Positions 1 to 5,741 of a stretch of 10,615 nucleotides of DNA are shown piece after piece. The stretch's first letter is position 1. Each line of letters opens with the position of its first letter. Source of the stretch: Propionibacteriaceae bacterium UBA5174. GTDB taxonomy: Bacteria; Actinomycetota; Actinomycetes; Propionibacteriales; Propionibacteriaceae. Position numbers and translations under genes: made by a program. Where the stretch lies: assembly GCA_002413345.1 (NCBI GenBank), contig DHWU01000059.1, positions 21,190 through 31,804 of the forward strand, given 5' to 3'. The notes below the pieces were generated by a model that was not told the DNA's origin, ran no database searches, and saw only the letters and a program-made list of their open reading frames with translations.

Positions 1-25
1 GGGTCAACGCGACTGGGTCAACGCG
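1..25. repeat. Short tandem direct repeat, two 11-bp copies
   Basis: The 11-base unit GGGTCAACGCG occurs at 1-11 and again at 15-25, separated by ACT, giving a period of 14. The match is exact. It lies about 25 bases beyond the stop codon of the small leftward gene, and the array may continue past the window edge. Read on the minus strand each copy contains GTTGACC, so the copies could be part of a regulatory region for a gene further left, but nothing here proves that. No other gene or terminator is visible in bases 1-49. Confidence 0.5.
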
Positions 26-49
26 GTTAGGCCAATCGATTCAAGGTGG

Positions 50-253
50 TCACTTCAATAGGACGTAATACTGGTGTCCATAGACCACCAGGGTGGTGAT
101 GACCGCCGCTAATCCCAGCACCACCAGCCAGCGCCCAACCTTCTTGGCACGAGTGGTCGCCACATTGTGCGGTCCCCACTCGCCAACAACCGGACGCACC
201 CGCTGCGGGGCGCCTCGGTTCAGGTTTAGGTCAGAATTCAAGCCTTCGAGCAC
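50..253 (-). CDS. Small single-pass membrane protein, function unknown
   Basis: This encodes a 67-residue protein that I cannot assign to a family. The first 40 residues are polar and probably flexible. They are followed by a basic patch (RAKKVGR, about residues 35-41) and one hydrophobic segment at about 42-58, then a short tail ending in HQYYVLLK. The positive-inside rule predicts a cytoplasmic N-terminus and a very short outer tail. There is no lipobox and no obvious signal-peptidase site. The start is GTG at 253, chosen because an AGGA ribosome binding site sits 7 bases upstream and overlaps the ligA stop codon. The start lies 9 bases past that stop, so translation is probably coupled to ligA. 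A different reading frame on the opposite strand also stays open across much of this gene, but it has no comparable initiation signal. I am fairly confident this is a real gene and make no claim about its role. Confidence 0.65.
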   Translation of the reverse strand: MLEGLNSDLNLNRGAPQRVRPVVGEWGPHNVATTRAKKVGRWLVVLGLAAVITTLVVYGHQYYVLLK

Positions 254-260
254 GCGTCGA

Positions 261-265
261 TCCTA
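261..265 (-). promoter_or_regulatory. Ribosome binding site of the small membrane protein gene, overlapping the ligA stop
   Basis: On the minus strand the bases read TAGGA. The TAG is the ligA stop codon and AGGA is the Shine-Dalgarno core. Seven bases separate AGGA from the GTG start at 253. This arrangement fixes the start of the small gene and suggests that ribosomes finishing ligA help initiate it. Confidence 0.6.
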
Positions 266-2323
266 CTCGGACAATGCAGTCGGGCCGCCGTCGAGGAATT
301 CCTGGAACTTCGCGGCTGGCACGATCGGGACGCCCAGTTCCACAGCCTTGTCGTATTTCGAGCCCGCTCCGTCGCCGGCAACTAGGTAGTCAGTGCGCTT
401 AGAAACTGAGCTGGAGGCTTTGGCACCGCGGGCGGCCACTGCATCAGTAGCACCGTCTCGGGTGAAGCCGGGCACTGATCCGGTAACCACCACCGTGAGC
501 CCGGACAGAGTCTGCGGCAAGACTTCAGCCGCCACCGAACCAGCGTCAACCAATTGGCAACCAGCCGACTGCCACTTGGTCACGATTTCGCGATGCCAAT
601 CCACGCTGAACCAGTCAGTGATCGAGGCGGCCAGGGTTGATCCGATGCCTTCCACCGCGCTCAGCTGCGCAACGCTGGCGCCAGCCAACTCCTCAACACT
701 GGGAAAAGCTCGAGCCACATCTGGGGCAACGCCCTTGCCGATATGCCGGATCGACAGCGCCACCAGAAACCGTGACCACGGTCGAGTCTTGGCCATTTCA
801 AGGTTCTCCAGCAGTTTGGCCCCGTTGGCCGACAGCCGGCCCTTGGTCGTAAAGACCCCGGCGGCGACCAGCTTCTCAGCAGTCAGATCGAATAGGTCAC
901 CTTCATCGGTCAGCAGGCCAGCGCTGAGCAAAATGTCGGCGGCCTTCTCCCCCAGTACCTCAATGTCGAGCGCCGCCCGGGAGGCCAGGTGGAACAACCG
1001 CTCCCGCAACTGTGCGGGGCAGGACCGACGATTCGGGCAGCGAATGTCGGCGTCGCCCTCCTTTTCGGGGCGTAACTCGCTGCCGCAATCAGGGCAGTGA
1101 GTAGGCATTACGAAGGCTCGTTCGCTGCCGTCGCGCAGTTCGGTGACCGGTCCAAGCACTTCCGGAATCACATCACCGGCTTTGCGTAAGACCACGGTGT
1201 CACCGATCAAGACGCCTTTGCGTCTAACCTCGCTGGCGTTATGCAAGGTGGCCATCTCCACCGTTGAGCCAGCCACCAAGACCGGCTCCATCACTGCATA
1301 CGGCGTGACTCTGCCAGTACGTCCCACGTTGACTCGAATATCAAGCAGCTTGGTGGTGACCTCTTCTGGCGGGTACTTGTAGGCAATCGCCCACCGCGGA
1401 GCGCGGGAGGTATTGCCCAGTTTGGCTTGGAGTTCCCGATCATCAACCTTGATCACCACGCCATCAATGTCGTGGGCCACCGAATGCCGGTTTTCGCCGT
1501 AGTTGGCGATGTAGGCCTGCACTTCAGTTGCGCTGTGGCAGACCTGGTAATACTCGCTGGTGGGCAACCCCCAGCTGGCCAGCAGTTCATAGCCGCCAGA
1601 TTGGCGGTCAGGCTCAACGCCGCTGAACTCGCCGATGCCGTGCACCAAGAAGTCCAGCGGACGCTGCGCAGTCACCTTGGAATCTTTCTGGCGCAGCGAG
1701 CCAGCCGCGGCATTACGGGGATTGGCGAATGGCGATTTGCCGGCCTCAACCAAACCCGCGTTCAACTCAGCGAAATCAGCAGTGCGCATGAACACCTCGC
1801 CACGCACTTCCAACACCTCCGGCGGATTCGCGCCGGTCAACTGGGCCGGGATTGCGCTGATCGTGCGCACATTGGCGGTCACATCTTCACCAACCACCCC
1901 ATCGCCACGAGTGGCCGCGCTGACCAGGCGTCCGTGGCGATAGACCAGATCCAAGGCCAAACCATCGATCTTCAACTCACATAGGTAGCCGCTCACGCCA
2001 AGATCGGTGCCAGCCCGCTCAACGGCCCGGACTAACCAATGATCAAGCTCTTCGGCCGAAAAGACGTTGTCCAAACTCATCAGCGCGACTAGATGCTGCA
2101 CTGGCGCGAACGTGGCACTGGCCGCCCCACCGACATGTTGGGTCGGGCTATCTGGGGTGCGAAGTTCCGGGAGGGTGTCCTCCAGGGCCATCAGTTCGAG
2201 CATCAACGTGTCGAATTGCGCATCGGAGACCACGGGTGCGTCATTCACGTAGTAGCGATGGCGATGCGCAGTGATTTCAGCACTCAGTTCAGCGTGCCTG
2301 GCGCGGGCTTCAGCGTCGGTCAT
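263..2323 (-). CDS. ligA: NAD-dependent DNA ligase LigA
   Basis: LigA seals nicks in duplex DNA during replication and repair, using NAD+ to adenylate itself. All family domains are present (numbering from the ATG; add 3 for the upstream TTG). An N-terminal Ia region with HRHRYYVND (about 20-28) is followed by the adenylation domain, with nucleophile lysine 118 in KIDG. The OB fold follows, including the VGRTGRVTP stretch (about 333-341). A four-cysteine zinc finger uses Cys410, 413, 429 and 435. Helix-hairpin-helix motifs include RHIGKG and EGIGST, and a C-terminal BRCT domain spans about 604-679. The length of 686 residues is normal for the family. I chose ATG at 2323. A TTG three codons upstream is in frame but lies inside the putative -10 hexamer. 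There is no Shine-Dalgarno sequence. The gene lies 59 bases after the MetE-like gene and is the essential replicative ligase in most bacteria. Confidence 0.97.
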   Translation of the reverse strand: MTDAEARARHAELSAEITAHRHRYYVNDAPVVSDAQFDTLMLELMALEDTLPELRTPDSPTQHVGGAASATFAPVQHLVALMSLDNVFSAEELDHWLVRAVERAGTDLGVSGYLCELKIDGLALDLVYRHGRLVSAATRGDGVVGEDVTANVRTISAIPAQLTGANPPEVLEVRGEVFMRTADFAELNAGLVEAGKSPFANPRNAAAGSLRQKDSKVTAQRPLDFLVHGIGEFSGVEPDRQSGGYELLASWGLPTSEYYQVCHSATEVQAYIANYGENRHSVAHDIDGVVIKVDDRELQAKLGNTSRAPRWAIAYKYPPEEVTTKLLDIRVNVGRTGRVTPYAVMEPVLVAGSTVEMATLHNASEVRRKGVLIGDTVVLRKAGDVIPEVLGPVTELRDGSERAFVMPTHCPDCGSELRPEKEGDADIRCPNRRSCPAQLRERLFHLASRAALDIEVLGEKAADILLSAGLLTDEGDLFDLTAEKLVAAGVFTTKGRLSANGAKLLENLEMAKTRPWSRFLVALSIRHIGKGVAPDVARAFPSVEELAGASVAQLSAVEGIGSTLAASITDWFSVDWHREIVTKWQSAGCQLVDAGSVAAEVLPQTLSGLTVVVTGSVPGFTRDGATDAVAARGAKASSSVSKRTDYLVAGDGAGSKYDKAVELGVPIVPAAKFQEFLDGGPTALSE

Positions 2324-2336
2324 AGGCGGCAATCTA
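2324..2336 (-). promoter_or_regulatory. Candidate leaderless promoter -10 element for ligA
   Basis: On the minus strand TAGATT (2336-2331) matches the actinobacterial -10 pattern TAnnnT. It ends 7 bases before the ligA ATG, so transcription would begin at or next to the start codon. I see no recognisable -35 hexamer at the usual distance. Together with the missing ribosome binding site, this suggests a leaderless ligA transcript, in addition to any read-through from upstream genes. This is inference from pattern and spacing only. Confidence 0.4.
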
Positions 2337-2382
2337 GCGCGCCCCGCTGACTACCCCGCGCCGGAGGCAAACCTTGAGCTAT

Positions 2383-3399
2383 TCAGGCCCGTTGGCCCAG
2401 CTCCCCACTCACCCTGGTCGCGACCGTACGCAACGCGGCTAACCCCAACGACACCTCGGCGAAACTCCAGCCGCTCAGACCGCAAGCAGGGGTCAGCACC
2501 AACTGATCGGCGGACGGGCCACCGAGGCGCTCAACCAGGCGAAGGGTGCGAGAAGTGAGCGCATCAGTGCCGAGCACCGGCAGGCGAGTCGGCAATACCC
2601 CTAGGTAGAGCCTGGCTCCGGCATCTGCGGTCTCGCCCAGCGCATCGAAATCGGCACTGCTGAGCTGATCGGCGTCCAGGCTGATGCCGGTAAGCCCGCC
2701 GCCTTGTTGGTGCAACAGGTTGGCCAGTGGCCACGCCAATCCGGGCCCACTCCACGCCGCACAACTGTGCAGGATCACCTCAGTGGCAATTGGACGCGCC
2801 GCGGCGCTGACCCAGCCCAAGGCAGTGCTGAGTTCGGGCAGATCGACCGCGCGGTGCCGAAAGAACCCGCCGGGAGTGGGTACTGCGCCCGCTGCCACGG
2901 CAGGTAAAGACGGCTCGTCGACTTGGAGCACCAGTTCGGCCCCAGGAATCCGCTTGGCCAGATCCGCGAGCAACTCGGAAATACTTTGGGCCAATGACTG
3001 CGCCAGGTCACGGCGAGCCCCGTGGTCGGCCAGCACCCGTCCGGTATGGGCAACGCCCAGGCTTGCCGCCAAGGTCCACGGCCCGGCCAGGGCCACTTTG
3101 AAACGGCCAGTGAAGCCTTGGGTGTTCTCTTCTAATAGGTCCAGGTCTTGGCGCCAGGTGGCCCGAGATCGCCGCTGGTCAATGCCGGACGCGTCGCTAA
3201 GTCGCCACTCTCCGGCCTGATAATCGGCGGCCAGGCCAGAGGGCAGACCCAGCCCGCGCCCGATCATCGCCGCCCAGGGCCCACGGGCTGGTAGCTCAGG
3301 CAGATAGGGGAAATCCCCCACCTTGTCGAAGGTCATTCGTACTGGCGCGGCGAAGTCAGTGCCGGGCAGCGAACCCAAGCCGGTGTAGCCAACTCTCAT
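2383..3399 (-). CDS. Single-domain MetE-like (cobalamin-independent methionine synthase C-terminal domain) protein
   Basis: The 338 residues correspond to one catalytic barrel of the MetE/UroD superfamily rather than the two-barrel, roughly 750-residue classical MetE. Recognisable elements are GPWTL (106-110), QVDEPSLP (159-166, matching the QVDEPAL motif of MetE, whose aspartate contacts homocysteine), HSC (211-213), ISLD (239-242) and PACGLSG (304-310). By alignment from memory with the E. coli zinc ligands (His, Cys, Glu, Cys), the site here would be His211, Cys213, Asp242 and Cys306, with aspartate in place of glutamate. The gene begins with ATG overlapping the mnmA stop by 4 bases (ATGA), so the two are translationally coupled. 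Mycobacteria carry a similar protein near ligA. A methyltransferase acting on a thiol is likely, but the substrate and methyl donor are unknown. I leave the symbol empty because calling it metE would overstate the case. Confidence 0.85.
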   Translation of the reverse strand: MRVGYTGLGSLPGTDFAAPVRMTFDKVGDFPYLPELPARGPWAAMIGRGLGLPSGLAADYQAGEWRLSDASGIDQRRSRATWRQDLDLLEENTQGFTGRFKVALAGPWTLAASLGVAHTGRVLADHGARRDLAQSLAQSISELLADLAKRIPGAELVLQVDEPSLPAVAAGAVPTPGGFFRHRAVDLPELSTALGWVSAAARPIATEVILHSCAAWSGPGLAWPLANLLHQQGGGLTGISLDADQLSSADFDALGETADAGARLYLGVLPTRLPVLGTDALTSRTLRLVERLGGPSADQLVLTPACGLSGWSFAEVSLGLAALRTVATRVSGELGQRA

Positions 3400-4472
3400 G
3401 AATTGGTCGCCTCAATGGTGGCTGCGCCGACGACCCGCTCACCGTCATAGCAAACTGCTGCCTGACCAGGGGCGATTCCGAAAGCTGGGGTATCCAGCAC
3501 CACGGTGACCGTGCCATCGGCGGCTTCGATGGTGGCCGGCATCGGCTCGCCATGGGCGCGAACCTGTACCAATCCGCGCCAGCTGCCCGCAATTGGCTGT
3601 TCGGTCCAGGTTGGCCGAATACCGCGAATCGTCCGCACCGCCAGTGAACCTTTGGGCCCCACGGTGACGGTGTTGGCTACCGGATCAACGCCGACTACAT
3701 AGCGCGGCCGACCATCCCCGGCGGGCACCGAAAGGTGCAGACCGTGGCGTTGGCCCACCGTGAACTGGTGATGGCCCAGATGGGCGCCAAGCACGTCCCC
3801 GTTCTCGTCCACAATGTCGCCGGTTCGCTGGCCGAGGCGATCGTTGAGGAAACCCGCGGTATCGCCGGTAGGTATGAAGCAGATGTCGTGACTGTCGGGC
3901 TTGTCAGCCACCAGCAGGCCGCGTTCGGCCGCTTCGGCCCGCAATTCCGCCTTTGCCGTGACCTCGCCGAGAGGAAACTCGCAGCGGCCAAGCTGGGCAG
4001 CGCTCAGCACTCCCAAGACATAGGACTGATCCTTGGCCTGCTCGGCCGCGCGATACAGCGAAACTGAATCCCCGTGGCGCTGCAGCCGGGCGTAATGCCC
4101 AGTGGCGACCGCATCGAAGCCCAACCCGATGCCGCGTTCGAGCAGCGCGGCGAATTTGATCTTTTCGTTGCACCGCAGGCAAGGATTCGGAGTGCGTCCG
4201 GCGGCATATTCGGCCACAAAGTCGGCCACCACGTCGTCGGCGAACTGCTCGGAGAAATCCCACACATAGAACGGGATGCCCAGTACGTCGGCAGCACGGC
4301 GAGCGTCATTGGTATCGGCCAGCGAGCAGCATCCGCGAGAGCCGGAGCGAAACAGTTCGGGGTTGCGGGCCAACGCCAGATGAACTCCGGTCACCTCATG
4401 CCCGGCGTCAACCAGGCGTGCGGCGGCCACAGCGGAGTCGACTCCGCCAGACATCGCTGCCAATACCCGCAT
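3396..4472 (-). CDS. mnmA: tRNA-specific 2-thiouridylase MnmA
   Basis: MnmA activates U34 of tRNA-Lys, -Glu and -Gln with ATP and replaces the 2-oxygen with sulfur, which stabilises decoding of split codon boxes. The 358-residue protein is of standard length. It begins with the ATP-pyrophosphatase P-loop SGGVDS (8-13). NPCLRCN (96-102) contains the first conserved catalytic cysteine, most likely Cys101. SHDICFI (194-200) contains the second, Cys198. GQRHGL (240-245) precedes the C-terminal beta-barrel region. The ATG at 4472 is preceded by a near-perfect ribosome binding site, AAAGGAGG, with a 5-base spacer. The gene follows the cysteine desulfurase by 44 bases, and that enzyme is the natural sulfur donor. 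Its last bases overlap the MetE-like gene. All expected catalytic residues are present, so it should be active. Confidence 0.96.
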   Translation of the reverse strand: MRVLAAMSGGVDSAVAAARLVDAGHEVTGVHLALARNPELFRSGSRGCCSLADTNDARRAADVLGIPFYVWDFSEQFADDVVADFVAEYAAGRTPNPCLRCNEKIKFAALLERGIGLGFDAVATGHYARLQRHGDSVSLYRAAEQAKDQSYVLGVLSAAQLGRCEFPLGEVTAKAELRAEAAERGLLVADKPDSHDICFIPTGDTAGFLNDRLGQRTGDIVDENGDVLGAHLGHHQFTVGQRHGLHLSVPAGDGRPRYVVGVDPVANTVTVGPKGSLAVRTIRGIRPTWTEQPIAGSWRGLVQVRAHGEPMPATIEAADGTVTVVLDTPAFGIAPGQAAVCYDGERVVGAATIEATNS

Positions 4473-4477
4473 GGCTT

Positions 4478-4485
4478 CCTCCTTT
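4478..4485 (-). promoter_or_regulatory. Strong Shine-Dalgarno sequence for mnmA
   Basis: On the minus strand AAAGGAGG lies 5 bases before the mnmA ATG at 4472. It is the best ribosome binding site in the window and fixes the mnmA start. No terminator-like hairpin is visible in the 44 bases between the desulfurase stop and mnmA, which supports co-transcription. Confidence 0.7.
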
Positions 4486-4516
4486 GCCCGGTCAGGCAGT
4501 CTAACCCGGACCCGGC

Positions 4517-5635
4517 TCAGGCCTTACGGGCCTGCGCCACTGCGCCCGGCAGGACGGCGAGTAGGCGGTCGATGTCGGCCTGCGTGGTACTCCAGCCGAA
4601 GGAGAACCGCAGGCTGGCACGCGCGTCGCTGGCCGACCGTCCCATGGCCAACAGCACCTCACTGGGTTGATGCAACCCAGCAGTGCAGGCTGAGCCAGTC
4701 GAGGCGTCGATGCCAGCCGCGTCCAGCAGCAGCAACAGATCATCAGCGCGGGTGCCGCTGAAAGTCGCATTAAGAATCGCCGGGCTGGACTTGGCGGCTG
4801 AGTTCAGTCGCGATCGATCGATTTGGTCTAGACCTGCAGCCAGCCTGGCCTTCAACCCGGCCAGTCGCGCCGCTTCACTATCGCGCTGCGAAACCGCGAG
4901 CCGAGCCGCCACAGCGAATCCATGCGCCAACGCCACCGGCACTGTGCCGGAGCGCAATTTGGCCTCTTGCCCGCCGCCGAAACCCACCGGGGTCAGTTTC
5001 ACCCCGCGGCGAACGACCAAAGCTCCAACCCCCACTGGACCGCCCAACTTGTGGGCACTCACGCTCAGCAGATCAAGCCCAGACTCAGCGAAGTTGACCG
5101 GCAGATGACCGAAGGCCTGCACCGCATCGCTGTGCGCCCAGGCGCCCACCGCGTGCGCGGCTGCCACAACTTCGCCCAATGGCTGAATCGCACCAGTCTC
5201 GTTGTTGACCCACATCACCGACACCAGCGCGACGTCAGTGCCGAGTTCGCTGAGCGCACCAGGTTGCAGTTGCCCGTCCCCAGCCACCGGCAGGACGCGC
5301 ACCGCGTCGCAGCGAGCAGTGAATTCGGCCACCGAAGGGTGCTCAATCGCCGAAATGGCCACCAGCGGACGCCCCTGACGTGGCGCTCCCAGCAGGGCGA
5401 GATTGTTGGCTTCGGTGCCGCCAGAGGTGAACACGATTTCATCAGGCTGGGCCCCCAGGTCGGCGGCTAGCGACTCTCGAGCTTCGGCCAGTACGCGCCG
5501 GGCGCTGCGTCCGCTTTGATGCAGGGAGTTAGGGTTACCGGCGAGCAACAGAACTTCGCCCATCGCTGCGGCGACCGCTGGAACCATCGGTGAGCTTGCA
5601 GCATGGTCGAGATAGCTGCGGGTGGACGTCGACAC
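4517..5635 (-). CDS. iscS: Cysteine desulfurase, IscS/NifS family
   Basis: This pyridoxal-phosphate enzyme removes sulfur from L-cysteine, giving alanine and an enzyme-bound persulfide for sulfur-containing cofactors or modified tRNA. The 372 residues are typical of the class V aminotransferase fold. Visible motifs are YLDHAA (8-13), TSGGTEANN (70-78), EHPSV (98-102, His99 stacking on the cofactor), NNETGAIQP (144-152), HSDAVQ (168-173, Asp170), SAHKLGGP (193-200, with cofactor-binding Lys196) and GSACTAG (314-320, catalytic Cys317). The start is GTG at 5635, with AGGGGAG about 9 bases upstream. No iscU or sufU scaffold gene is adjacent, while mnmA follows directly, so its main local job is probably tRNA thiolation; supply to other pathways remains possible. 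The closest alternative name would be a NifS-like desulfurase; the sequence alone does not separate these. Confidence 0.94.
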   Translation of the reverse strand: MSTSTRSYLDHAASSPMVPAVAAAMGEVLLLAGNPNSLHQSGRSARRVLAEARESLAADLGAQPDEIVFTSGGTEANNLALLGAPRQGRPLVAISAIEHPSVAEFTARCDAVRVLPVAGDGQLQPGALSELGTDVALVSVMWVNNETGAIQPLGEVVAAAHAVGAWAHSDAVQAFGHLPVNFAESGLDLLSVSAHKLGGPVGVGALVVRRGVKLTPVGFGGGQEAKLRSGTVPVALAHGFAVAARLAVSQRDSEAARLAGLKARLAAGLDQIDRSRLNSAAKSSPAILNATFSGTRADDLLLLLDAAGIDASTGSACTAGLHQPSEVLLAMGRSASDARASLRFSFGWSTTQADIDRLLAVLPGAVAQARKA

Positions 5636-5741
5636 GGCGGTTCGCTCCCCTATCGGGCCTCAGTCTTGAGTGAGGCTGTGTTTCTGGCTCAACGCCTGGG
5701 TGGTCCACACTAGGTGGTATTTCCCGAATTGAAGGGGCCAA
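5636..5741. promoter_or_regulatory. Divergent promoter region between the desulfurase and glgX
   Basis: This 106-base gap is the only place where the leftward and rightward clusters diverge, so it should contain both promoters. On the minus strand TAGTGT (5712-5707) fits the TAnnnT -10 pattern and could serve the desulfurase with a leader of about 65 bases, but I see no good -35. On the plus strand I could not pick out a convincing -10. The glgX ribosome binding site GAAGGGG is at 5731-5737. The region also holds the inverted repeat listed separately. Confidence 0.5.
5657..5676. repeat. Inverted repeat in the divergent promoter region
   Basis: GCCTCA (5657-5662) and TGAGGC (5671-5676) are exact inverted copies with an 8-base loop. 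In the leftward transcript this could fold as a small 5' leader hairpin 22-41 bases before the desulfurase start. As DNA it could be an operator. There is no T-tract, so it is unlikely to be an intrinsic terminator. Six-base arms can arise by chance, so the call is tentative. Confidence 0.35.

Noticed and set aside
1427..1984. Long open frame on the plus strand (185 codons) inside ligA
   Set aside because: It is fully antisense to well-conserved ligA coding sequence, including the adenylation domain, and its translation shows no recognisable motif. Such antisense frames are common in GC-rich genomes.
2330..2332. TTG as the start of ligA, adding three residues
   Set aside because: TTG is a rare start, it overlaps the TAGATT hexamer, and ATG at 2323 gives a normal LigA N-terminus. 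It remains possible.
2333..2382. Possible terminator between the MetE-like gene and ligA
   Set aside because: The stretch is GC-rich but shows no clear stem with a following T-tract on the minus strand, so I do not call a terminator.
4074..4670. Plus-strand open frame of 198 codons across mnmA and the desulfurase end
   Set aside because: It spans two well-supported genes on the opposite strand and the gap between them, with no motif and no ribosome binding site noted.
5705..5717. CCAC...GTGG inverted repeat over the candidate desulfurase -10
   Set aside because: The arms are only 4 bases and do not extend, which is expected often by chance.
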